Shown in pieces: positions 1 to 6,424 of a stretch of 9,529 bases of DNA (position 1 is its first letter; each line of letters starts with the position of its first letter). The position numbers and the translations under genes are program-made. The notes beneath the pieces are model-generated. The model did not search any database, was not told the DNA's origin, and worked only from the letters and a program-made list of their open reading frames with translations. The stretch is from DASQDT01 sp036380435. GTDB taxonomy: Bacteria > Acidobacteriota > Blastocatellia > Pyrinomonadales > Pyrinomonadaceae. The stretch is from positions 1 to 9,529 of the forward strand of contig DASVES010000103.1 of NCBI GenBank assembly GCA_036380435.1, read 5' to 3'.

Positions 1-194
1 GCAGGGGCGCGTCGTCGCGTCGGCCGAGCGCGGCGCGTGTGTCGCACCAGCGCGGGCCGGCAAACAAGGCGGCCGTCCCCGCCGAAAAAATTTACGCGGC
101 CCGGTGTGTGGCGACGCGCGTCTGTTAAGTAAAAAACCCGAAATGTTCAGGTGAAGGCAAGCGCCCCTGGGAGCGGAGCGCAGAGATAATAAAC

Positions 195-249
195 GTTCGC
201 GGCGCAAGCGGTGATTGTGTTCTGATTACAATCCCGTTGCGCCGCGAAC
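195..249 (-). terminator. Terminator-like hairpin after the TonB-dependent receptor
   Basis: A 13-bp perfect outer stem (195-207 with 237-249, gttcgcggcgcaa/ttgcgccgcgaac) is followed by a short bulge and a 6-bp inner stem (213-218 with 228-233) around a 9-base loop. It begins about 18 bases past the receptor stop codon on the minus strand. The minus-strand sequence after the stem is T-rich (GTTTATTATCTC). This fits a rho-independent terminator, although the T-run is interrupted. The rest of 1-267 is GC-rich and I see no gene in it. Confidence 0.6.
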
Positions 250-267
250 TATTTGAGCGAGGGCTGG

Positions 268-2997
268 CTAGAAGCTCATGCGGTAGCGGACGGTGATGCT
301 GCGGCCCGGCCCGTCCACGCCCCAGCCGGGGCCGCGATAGCTCTTATCGCCGATGTTCTCGAAGTCGAGCGTGACCTCCTGTCTCTCACCGAGACGGAAT
401 CCGCCGCGCACGTTGAAGAGCGCGTAGCCGGGGATGGCCGAAAAGAGCGGGGCGGAATCGACGCCGGGGCCGAGCACGCGGTTCTGTACCTGCGCGAGCG
501 TTTCGCCGGTGGCGATGAGCGTGCCGCCGGCCGAGCCGCACTGACCCGTCGAGCCACGAGTCGTCAGCCCGCGGACGCACGCGCCACGGCGGAAGAAGTT
601 CTGGATGTTCGTGCGCGAGCGCACCGCGCCCGTGCGCCGGTCGCTGAGGTCGAGCGAGGAGAGACGCGACTGCCTGCCGGCCAGCGTTGTGTAAGCCTCG
701 ACCCAGTAGCGGCGGGCGGGCGGCTGATAGCGAACACTCAGGAAGCCCGTCTGAGGGGGAACCCCCCCGCCGCCGAGGTTGGGCGCATCGCCCGTCGCGC
801 GGTCGGCGGCGTGGACGTAAGAGTAATTGCCTCGGAAGCTCCACGCGTTCGTTAGCCGGTAATCAACCTCGTACTCGATGCCCTTCATGCGCGTGTCGCC
901 GAAGTTGACCTGCACGAGCACGGGCGAGGCGGAAGCCTCAACGAAGACCGCGCCGTTGGCGTCCTGCCGCTCAACGCGCTGACTACCGAGCCGCAAGCCC
1001 ACAGCGCCCGGCGGCAGAATGAGCGTCTGGCGCACGATGGAGTCGGCGTAGTCGATGACGAAGGCCGTCAACTCCGTATCGAAGCGCCCGCGTCGGAAGC
1101 GTAAACTGAAATCGACGTTCTTGCTTGTCTCGGAGAGGAGCGGCGCGACGGGGACGCCGGACGAGACGGCGTCCGCGCCGGCGGTCGTCCCGACGGTGGC
1201 ATTGAGGTTGGCGACTTCACTGGCCGCGACCTGGAAGCCGACGCCGACGAGGCCGACCGAGCCGAGGGCCGTGATGTTCGGCGCGCGGAAGCCGCGGCTG
1301 AAGTTGAAGGCGATGTTGAACCCGTCGAACGGCGTGGCGACGGCGCCGATGCGTCCCGAAAAGTCATCGACACGCAGAGAGTCGTCGGGGAAGAGGCCGG
1401 GCAGCGGGGCATCCGTCGCGCGCGCGCGGTAGGAGCCGACGTTGTAGCGCAGCGCGCCGCTCACGCGCAGGCGGTCGGGCACGGCCTCGAAGGCGTTCTG
1501 CACGTAGAGTCCGGCGAGGATGTAGCGCGCGCCGTGTGGGACGCGGGGGCGCGTCAGCGTCGTTAAGCCGGTTGAAGGCTCGAAGGTGTAAGACGGGGCG
1601 TCAACGTGATCGCGGTAAACGTCGCCGCCGATGAGAAAACTGTTTCGGTGCGGGAGCTGTTTGTCGAGGTAGAAGCCGAAGCCGAGTTGGCTCGTGCGCT
1701 CCTTGTCGTGCGTGATGCCGGCGAGCGGGTTGCCCTGACCGCCCTGATTGACGCGCTCCTCGCGCTGGCTGTTGTAGGAGACGGTGGCCGAGAGGTTGTC
1801 GAAGAAGCCGAAGCCCTGCTTGAAGTAGCGCAGGTAGCCGAAGTCGAGCATCAGGTTGCGGAGGTCGGCCACAAGGTTGCCGTCGCCGCCGAGCAACTGG
1901 TCGTAACGCTTGCCGCCGTCCTGCTGCGCGCGCTGGTAGCGAAACGTGAGTTGCTGATCCGCGGCGAGCGCGTAAGTCAGGTGGAGCGAGCCGCCGTACT
2001 GTGTGAATGCCGTGTCCGGGAGCCGCGTCTCGCCGATGATGTCGGACGGCAGCCCGAGGAAGCGCGTGACGGCCGAGTGGCTGTCGATGCCGCGACCCGG
2101 TCGGAGCGTATTGACGCGGCGGCCGGCGACGTTTGTCAGGATACCGAAGCGCTTCGTCCCGTAGGTCAGCAGGGTGTTGCCGCCGAAGGAGAGGTCTGCG
2201 CTATTGAAGAAAGTGTTGAACTCGCCGTGAAGTTGCGCCGGGTCGAAGCCGAACTCGGGTTGGCGCGAGACCAACTGCACGGTGCCGCCGAGGCCGTCGG
2301 AGCCGTACTGTGCGGTGTTCGGCCCGCGCTGGATTTCGACGGCGCGCAGGCTCGTCGGGTCGAGCAGGTTGAAAAAGGTGTTGATGCCGCCGCGCTGCGT
2401 CGAGTTGGTGTAGCGCACGCCGTCAACGTAGACGCCCACCTCGGTCAGCCCGCGCACCAGCACGGCCCCGACGGTCGGGCTTGTCCGCTGGAGCGAAGCG
2501 CCGACCTCCTCGTCGGCCACCTGCGCGAGCACGGCGGTCGTGCGCTGTCGCAGCGAGTCCTCCGGGATCACGTTCACCGCCTGCGGAATTCTGTCCTTGT
2601 CCTCGGCCAGTCCGGTCTCGGCCGTGACCGTCACGTCCTCGGCGACCTGATTGACTTCAAGAACAATGTCCACCTCCACGCTCGCGCCCGAAGCCAACTG
2701 CACGGCCTCGCGCCGCCGGCTGAAGTCCTGCCGCGAAATCGACAACACATAGGAGCCAGCGGGCACGCCGCCCAGGCGGAATCTGCCCTCGGCGTCGGTC
2801 GTCGTCAGGCCGAACTGCCGCTGCTGCGCGTTGACTAATGAAACCTCAGCGCCGGTGACGACCGCGCCCGACGCGTCGTGGACGACACCCGACACGACGC
2901 CGTTCGAGTTGCCCTGAGCTTCAACTGTGGTGAATTGAATGAGGGACAGGGAAGCGAAGACTATGAGGACCCAAACGCTGCGGCCTTTAACACTCAT
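268..2997 (-). CDS. TonB-dependent outer-membrane receptor with N-terminal carboxypeptidase-regulatory-like domain
   Basis: A 909-aa outer-membrane active transporter that would import a scarce ligand using TonB-ExbBD energy; the ligand is not identifiable here. Residues about 1-27 form a signal peptide (hydrophobic core VWVLIVFASLSL, cleavage near VEA-Q). Residues about 33-114 are a carboxypeptidase-regulatory-like Ig fold (VSGVVHDASGAVV, DAEGRFRLGGVPAGSY). A TonB-box-like segment EDVTVTA follows near 120-126, then the plug with VLVRGL, VGVYVDGVRY and VEIQRGPNTAQYGSDGLGG (about 135-245). The remainder is the beta-barrel, ending in a terminal Phe (YRMSF), the usual outer-membrane beta-signal. 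The ATG at 2997 is preceded by GGAG at 9 bases. A TTG three codons upstream directly abuts that GGAG and is rejected. Two cysteines near 807 and 820 could form a loop disulfide. The domain set is common in Acidobacteriota and Bacteroidota. FRAPN and the general barrel pattern recall haem/siderophore receptors, but I would not assign a substrate. Confidence 0.93.
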   Translation of the reverse strand: MSVKGRSVWVLIVFASLSLIQFTTVEAQGNSNGVVSGVVHDASGAVVTGAEVSLVNAQQRQFGLTTTDAEGRFRLGGVPAGSYVLSISRQDFSRRREAVQLASGASVEVDIVLEVNQVAEDVTVTAETGLAEDKDRIPQAVNVIPEDSLRQRTTAVLAQVADEEVGASLQRTSPTVGAVLVRGLTEVGVYVDGVRYTNSTQRGGINTFFNLLDPTSLRAVEIQRGPNTAQYGSDGLGGTVQLVSRQPEFGFDPAQLHGEFNTFFNSADLSFGGNTLLTYGTKRFGILTNVAGRRVNTLRPGRGIDSHSAVTRFLGLPSDIIGETRLPDTAFTQYGGSLHLTYALAADQQLTFRYQRAQQDGGKRYDQLLGGDGNLVADLRNLMLDFGYLRYFKQGFGFFDNLSATVSYNSQREERVNQGGQGNPLAGITHDKERTSQLGFGFYLDKQLPHRNSFLIGGDVYRDHVDAPSYTFEPSTGLTTLTRPRVPHGARYILAGLYVQNAFEAVPDRLRVSGALRYNVGSYRARATDAPLPGLFPDDSLRVDDFSGRIGAVATPFDGFNIAFNFSRGFRAPNITALGSVGLVGVGFQVAASEVANLNATVGTTAGADAVSSGVPVAPLLSETSKNVDFSLRFRRGRFDTELTAFVIDYADSIVRQTLILPPGAVGLRLGSQRVERQDANGAVFVEASASPVLVQVNFGDTRMKGIEYEVDYRLTNAWSFRGNYSYVHAADRATGDAPNLGGGGVPPQTGFLSVRYQPPARRYWVEAYTTLAGRQSRLSSLDLSDRRTGAVRSRTNIQNFFRRGACVRGLTTRGSTGQCGSAGGTLIATGETLAQVQNRVLGPGVDSAPLFSAIPGYALFNVRGGFRLGERQEVTLDFENIGDKSYRGPGWGVDGPGRSITVRYRMSF

Positions 2998-3037
2998 GCC
3001 GGTCAACTCCGAAAATCCGATTGCGCGAACAGAGGGC

Positions 3038-3057
3038 TTGTAAGGGCAGACTTACAA
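3038..3057. promoter_or_regulatory. Perfect inverted repeat in the receptor leader, operator-like
   Basis: TTGTAAG (3038-3044), six bases, then CTTACAA (3051-3057) form a perfect 7-bp dyad about 40 bases upstream of the receptor start codon. It could be a regulator operator or a small leader hairpin. It lies just beyond the T-run of the tRNA-His terminator. No known regulator box is recognised. Confidence 0.35.
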
Positions 3058-3107
3058 AAAGAGTTGGCGGACGAGAACGGACAAACAGCGACCGATCTCG
3101 TCCGCCA
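3058..3107 (-). terminator. Rho-independent terminator of tRNA-His
   Basis: A 12-bp perfect stem (tggcggacgaga at 3065-3076 with tctcgtccgcca at 3096-3107) encloses a 19-base loop. On the minus strand it is followed by AACTCTTTTTG. It starts 16 bases past the tRNA-His 3' end and so would terminate that transcript before the receptor gene. The loop is longer than usual. Confidence 0.7.
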
Positions 3108-3122
3108 CGCGGAATCAAAGAG

Positions 3123-3197
3123 GGCGGCTAGCGGGTCTCGAACCCGCGACCTCCTAATCCACAGTCAGGCGCTCTAACCAACTGAGCTATAGCCGCC
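3123..3197 (-). tRNA. tRNA-His (anticodon GTG)
   Basis: The cloverleaf reads on the minus strand. The acceptor stem includes the extra 5' G (G-1, position 3197) opposite C73 (3123), the identity element of bacterial tRNA-His. The D-arm is GCTCAGTTGGTTAGAGC. The anticodon stem CCTGA/TTAGG carries the loop CTGTGGA, giving anticodon GTG. The T-arm is GCGGG-TTCGAGA-CCCGC. The 5' end is nearly identical to the well-known E. coli tRNA-His. The 3' CCA is not encoded. Confidence 0.96.
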
Positions 3198-3319
3198 ACA
3201 AAAACCGAACCTGCGAGACGCGACCAATAGTAGCCAAGCCTTCGCCCGATGACAAGGGCATGCAGGCCGTGAGCGCGTCACCGGAATCGAAGCGAAAAGG
3301 GTCGGCGCCGCGGCACGGC

Positions 3320-3394
<75 letters not shown>

Positions 3395-3546
3395 CGAAAA
3401 ATTCGACGCGGAACGGATGTTAACACGCGTCGGACGGGAATCGCCAAACGGGCAAGTCTGACACTTGCAACGGCGGGCGGCGGGCAGTTCGGAGTGACCC
3501 AAAAAGCGGGACGGCGAGCGGACGTGCTGTGATAAAGTGTGAGGCC

Positions 3547-4683
3547 ATGCCCGCCCAAGAAGAGAGTAAGAGAAACATTCAGGCGCGTTGGATCGCGTTG
3601 CTTTTCGTCACCGCCGTCGCGCTCTACCTGTGCTGGCTGATGCTCCAGCCTTTCCTCGACGTGCTCCTGTGGGCGCTCGTGCTCGTCATCATCTTCTACC
3701 CCGTCCACCGGCGCATCCTCGCGCGGACGGGCAAACCCTCTCTGAGTGCCCTCCTCTCAAGCGTGCTGGTGATCGTCACGATCCTCGTCCCCCTGAGCCT
3801 CGTGACGCTCGCCGTCGTGCGCGAGGTGGCGCAGCTCGCGCAATACCTACAGGCGAACGCCGACACGCTACTCGACCCAAACTCCCCGCAACTTAGCGGA
3901 CTGATGTCGTGGCTCGGCCAGTACATCGACGTGGAACAGTTGCGCTCTCAGGATTTCATCGCCGAGCGGCTCAAGAACCTGAGCGGGACGATTGCGGGGC
4001 GAACGCTCGGCTTCCTCGGCGGCTTCGTCGGCGGCCTCGTCCAGACGTTCTTCGTCATCTTCACGATGTACTACCTCTTCCGCGACGGCGAGCGGATGAG
4101 GAGCGCGCTGAGGTTCGCGCTGCCGCTCGAAAGGTCGCAGTCGAACGAAATCTTTCATCGGACGAACGAGGTGATCGGCGCAAGCGTCTACGGCGTGCTC
4201 GTCATCGCGACGATACAGGGAACCGTCGGCGGGCTGGCCTTCTGGTTGCTCGGGCTGCCTTCGGCGCTGCTGTGGGGCGCTGTGATGATTCTCCTGTCGA
4301 TGATCCCGATGCTCGGCGCTTTCCTCGTCTGGGTTCCGGCAGCCCTCTACCTCGCGGTGACCGGCCACTGGGTGAAGGCGCTGATCCTCACCCTCGTCGG
4401 CCTCTTCGTCATCGGCACCATCGACAACTTCCTGCGCCCCAAGCTCGTCGGCGAGAAGACGCGTCTGCACGAACTCATCATCTTCTTCTCCGTCATCGGG
4501 GGCCTGCACGTCTTCGGCATCATCGGCCTCGTGCTCGGCCCCGTCATCGTGGCTATCACGCTCGCGCTCCTCGACGTTTTCAGGAAGGCCGACGACCCGC
4601 CGCACGCCACAACCGATGAGAAGACGCTCCTCGAAGAACAGGAAGACCTGCGAGAGGTGCCTCCCCAGCCTGAGACGGGATGA
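3547..4683 (+). CDS. AI-2E family (PerM/YdiK-type) membrane transporter
   Basis: A 378-aa polytopic inner-membrane protein of the AI-2E/PerM family, whose characterised members include the TqsA exporter of autoinducer-2 and Na+/H+ antiporter-like proteins; the substrate here is unknown. About eight hydrophobic segments are visible: two at about 15-55, one at 70-92, one at about 154-178 ending in the family-typical YYLFRDGERM, and a C-terminal block at about 212-345. The family signature is in the last third: DNFLRPKLVGEKTRLHEL, then FFSVIGGLHVFGIIGLVLGP. An acidic, probably cytoplasmic tail ends the protein. The chosen ATG at 3547 has a GAGG only 2 bases away. An in-frame GTG at 3529 (384 aa) is equally possible, and neither has a strong ribosome site. 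It stands alone on the plus strand, divergent from the tRNAs. Confidence 0.9.
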   Translation: MPAQEESKRNIQARWIALLFVTAVALYLCWLMLQPFLDVLLWALVLVIIFYPVHRRILARTGKPSLSALLSSVLVIVTILVPLSLVTLAVVREVAQLAQYLQANADTLLDPNSPQLSGLMSWLGQYIDVEQLRSQDFIAERLKNLSGTIAGRTLGFLGGFVGGLVQTFFVIFTMYYLFRDGERMRSALRFALPLERSQSNEIFHRTNEVIGASVYGVLVIATIQGTVGGLAFWLLGLPSALLWGAVMILLSMIPMLGAFLVWVPAALYLAVTGHWVKALILTLVGLFVIGTIDNFLRPKLVGEKTRLHELIIFFSVIGGLHVFGIIGLVLGPVIVAITLALLDVFRKADDPPHATTDEKTLLEEQEDLREVPPQPETG

Positions 4684-4695
4684 CGGGAAATAAAA

Positions 4696-4730
4696 AGAAG
4701 AGGCTGCCCGTTAGCAGGGCAGCCTCTTCT
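4696..4730 (-). terminator. Strong intrinsic terminator between convergent genes
   Basis: A perfect 14-bp stem (agaagaggctgccc at 4696-4709, gggcagcctcttct at 4717-4730) with a 7-base loop lies between the convergent AI-2E gene and the 79-aa gene. On the minus strand the stem runs directly into TTTTTATTT, an ideal terminator tail for the minus-strand gene. On the plus strand the downstream side lacks a U-run, so termination in that direction may be weaker. It starts 13 bases after the AI-2E stop. Confidence 0.9.
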
Positions 4731-4777
4731 GAATGAATTCAAACAGAAAGGAAAAGCGCGCGGCAGTCGAAACCGGC

Positions 4778-5017
4778 TTACGCGGCGTTGTCGAAGGTCT
4801 CGGCGAAAACACGGCGGCCGTTGAGCGCGTCGTCGATGATCTCGCGCACGGCCGCGACATCAGGGTTGACATCCATGCGGTCGCAGGCGCGCAGGTGGCG
4901 CAAAATGCCCTCGGTGGCGATATCCAGCGGGCCGCCCGCCAGCTTGGAATAGCGGCGCGCCTGGATGTGGTCGATTGCTTGCAGCCTATCTTCCAGAGTA
5001 ACGGTTGTAAAGTTCAC
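4778..5017 (-). CDS. Small protein of unknown function (79 aa)
   Basis: I do not recognise this 79-aa protein. The frame opens further upstream (an ATG at 5152 would give 124 aa). The GTG at 5017 is preferred because GGAGCTGGGAG lies just upstream at proper distance. The segment before it is also low-quality, with no recognisable fold. The protein is soluble and probably helical. It begins VNFTTVTLEDRLQAIDHIQA, has a central LDIATEGILRHLRACDRM segment and ends AREIIDD-like (VREIIDDALNGRR...FDNAA). It ends 47 bases before a perfect terminator hairpin on its own strand, which supports real transcription. No neighbour shares its strand close by, so context gives no function. Confidence 0.6.
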   Translation of the reverse strand: MNFTTVTLEDRLQAIDHIQARRYSKLAGGPLDIATEGILRHLRACDRMDVNPDVAAVREIIDDALNGRRVFAETFDNAA

Positions 5018-5525
5018 TTTCTCCCAGCTCCTTATTTTTCCAGCCCGCCGAAATAGTTGGGGGCGAATTAAGTTTAACGTTGGCCTGACTTTAGATGACG
5101 AAGCATCCGGAGGGGATGCGTTTACGTTGCATTCCCGAAATTTTTTACGCAACCTTCCCCGCGTTACTGACCACCTGTCGGCGACTTGCGAAGGGGTGCT
5201 TGAAAGGAGGCATTTTAACTAAACCCGGTAAAAAATACTAGAAAAATTTTCGATGGCAGTAACTAGTTGATTACACGTAGGTTCGCCGCAGATTGCCGCA
5301 GCCGGAGAAGGGGACTCCAAAGACTGGGCCTCGATGTGATGTCGCGACAATCGGAGTTGGTTATGTTACGGGGGAGGCGCCGAAACGCGCTGATATCTAT
5401 ATTAAGTCTACTGATATAAAGAATTACCGCCTGAGATTCCAACTCGCCCGCGGGCAGACAGAGTTGGAACATTCAGGCGGTAATCGCAGCTTATGGCCTT
5501 GGAAAATGACGGACGAGTGAACTGT
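5018..5525. other. Non-coding stretch between the 79-aa gene and HU gene
   Basis: About 500 bases without a convincing gene. It holds a small GCATCC/GGATGC hairpin (5103-5119) in the leader of the 79-aa gene. An AAAGGAGG at 5201-5208 has no start codon after it. An AT-rich patch lies at about 5225-5275. The large palindrome at 5423-5484 is listed separately. Short reading frames here lack ribosome sites or recognisable protein character. Confidence 0.6.
5423..5484 (-). terminator. Large imperfect palindrome after the HU gene, probable terminator
   Basis: The arms attaccgcctga (5423-5434) and tcaggcggtaat (5473-5484) pair perfectly. After a 2/3-base internal bulge, ttccaactc (5437-5445) pairs with gagttggaa (5461-5469). 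The 15-base loop starts with a perfect 10-base palindrome gcccgcgggc (5446-5455). It lies about 41 bases past the HU stop on the minus strand and is followed there by ATTCTTTATAT, so termination is the simplest reading. It is unusually long and ordered for a terminator. Confidence 0.5.
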
Positions 5526-5837
5526 CTACTTTTTCGGGACCACGTTATCTTTCATGCCTTTGCCGACGCGGAACTTGAGCGTCGTTTTGGCTGGAATCTG
5601 GATGGTCTCGCCCGTCTGAGGGTTGCGACCCTCCCGCGCCTTTCGCTCGGAGAGCACCAGCTTTCCGAAGCCCGGGAGGACAAACTCGCCGCTGCCCTTA
5701 ACCTCACCCATCGCGAGGTTTGACAGTTCCTCGAAGAATTCTTTCACTTGCGCGCGCTTCATCCCGGTCTTTTCCGCGAAGTGATTGTAGACCTCTGACT
5801 GAGACATGCGCTTCTTACCTGCTTTGGACGTCGCCAT
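5526..5837 (-). CDS. HU/IHF family DNA-binding protein
   Basis: A 103-aa histone-like protein that would bind and bend DNA as a dimer in the nucleoid. The helical dimerisation half (about 11-45: MSQSEVYNHFAEKTGMKRAQ, FFEELSNLA) leads into the conserved sheet GEFVLPGFGKL (50-60). The beta-arm tip GRNPQTGETIQIPA (70-83) has the intercalating proline P73, and the protein ends at KFRVGKGMKDNV. The first ten residues are a basic extension beyond the usual roughly 90-aa HU. The start is fixed by an in-frame TAA four codons upstream. A strong AGGAGG (5853-5858 on the complementary strand) sits 15 bases from the ATG, clearly farther than the usual 5-10. The gene could be HU or a divergent paralogue; the distinction from IHF cannot be made from this alone. 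Confidence 0.95.
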   Translation of the reverse strand: MATSKAGKKRMSQSEVYNHFAEKTGMKRAQVKEFFEELSNLAMGEVKGSGEFVLPGFGKLVLSERKAREGRNPQTGETIQIPAKTTLKFRVGKGMKDNVVPKK

Positions 5838-5858
5838 GGCGTTATCTTAATTCCTCCT

Positions 5859-6194
5859 GCAAATCGTGAAAATTCCGAAAGAGCTTGCCAAGCACATATA
5901 TCACACGGGAGTCATTAAGTCTCGAAAAAAAAGCGAAAAACGGCGCTTTTTTTATGATTCGGGATGAAGTGGCTGACTCGACACCGCCGGGCGGACAAAA
6001 TATCCGGCCGGGGCGAGGCGAAAACTGTCCGCCTTTTGAAATTCAAACAGGGCGGAGAGTGAGAGTTTTCAGCGAGAGGGAATAGTGAAGGCGAATACTT
6101 AATAAACCCGAAGGGCGTTTACCTGCTAATGGTTAGCCGGCACGTGGCCCGCTCAGCAAACAATCAAAACGCGGATTGTACGAGCAGATTGCAA
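5859..6194. other. Non-coding stretch between the HU gene and the tRNA-Pro fragment
   Basis: No credible gene. A plus-strand frame at 5885-6085 has no ribosome site and low-complexity composition. An AT-rich run (about 5895-5930) upstream of the HU gene may hold its promoter, but no good -35/-10 pair is visible. A hairpin at 5926-5953 is listed separately. Before integration this was the region downstream of tRNA-Pro. Confidence 0.55.
5926..5953. terminator. A-run/T-run hairpin, possible bidirectional terminator
   Basis: AAAAAAAGCG (5926-5935) and CGCTTTTTTT (5944-5953) pair perfectly around an 8-base loop. The T-runs on both strands are part of the stem. It would suit termination of the original minus-strand tRNA-Pro transcript ahead of the HU gene. 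The stem is AT-rich and only 3 GC pairs long, so efficiency is uncertain. Confidence 0.5.
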
Positions 6195-6240
6195 TCGGGG
6201 CGGCAGGATTCGAACCTGCGACCTCTCGGTCCCAAACCGA
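6195..6240 (-). pseudogene. 3' fragment of tRNA-Pro (TGG); attachment-site (attL-side) remnant
   Basis: On the minus strand this reads as the 3' part of tRNA-Pro: the top of the anticodon stem TCGG, loop TTTGGGA (anticodon TGG), the closing stem CCGA, the variable region, the T-arm GCAGG-TTCGAAT-CCTGC, the acceptor strand CGCCCCG and discriminator A73 (6195). No D-arm or 5' acceptor strand follows; beyond 6240 the sequence is unrelated. CCA is not encoded. A tRNA 3' end left next to an integrase gene is the usual footprint of integration into a tRNA. The rebuilt full tRNA is expected at the opposite end of the element. Confidence 0.9.
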
Positions 6241-6424
6241 TGCGAGGGCATTATCAGGAGTTATCCAAGTGATTCACAATCCACACACACCGCATGTTTA
6301 TTATGTTTCCGTTGATGGCAGCGGTTCATGCGGTTCTGATGTAGGCTCGTACTAGCATCAAGTATGTGTGTGAATGTGTGTGCGGCGGCGGCAAATATAT
6401 TACAGATTGAGAGGCTGAAAACCC
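6241..6424. promoter_or_regulatory. Element end / integrase leader with short repeats
   Basis: This is the stretch between the tRNA fragment and the integrase. It has two direct ATGTGTGTG copies at 6364-6372 and 6374-6382, exactly 10 bases apart, and an opposite-orientation CACACACAC at 6282-6290. It also has a GCGGTTC direct repeat at 6321-6327 and 6330-6336. Tyrosine recombinases use arm-type repeats near attachment sites, so these are candidate integrase or excisionase sites, but simple GT-repeats can occur by chance. An integrase promoter must lie here; I cannot point to a clear one. Confidence 0.4.

Noticed and set aside
1606..2838. Long plus-strand open frame (410 codons) opposite the receptor gene
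   Set aside because: It is antisense to a clear TonB-dependent receptor. Its translation is Ala/Val/Glu/Arg-rich low-complexity sequence typical of a GC-rich shadow frame.
3868..4605. Minus-strand open frame (245 codons) opposite the AI-2E gene
   Set aside because: It is the mirror of a membrane-protein gene in GC-rich DNA, full of acidic and His/Arg runs, with no recognisable domain.
5293..5520. Possible small plus-strand gene spanning the 5423-5484 palindrome
   Set aside because: It reads through both arms of the palindrome, has no ribosome site and shows no recognisable motif.
5885..6085. Possible small plus-strand gene between HU and the tRNA fragment
   Set aside because: It has no ribosome site and spans a hairpin with long A- and T-runs, and no protein-like features are seen.
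6282..6382. CRISPR-like or tandem repeat array
   Set aside because: There are only two or three short GT/CA-rich units, with no regular spacers and no cas genes.
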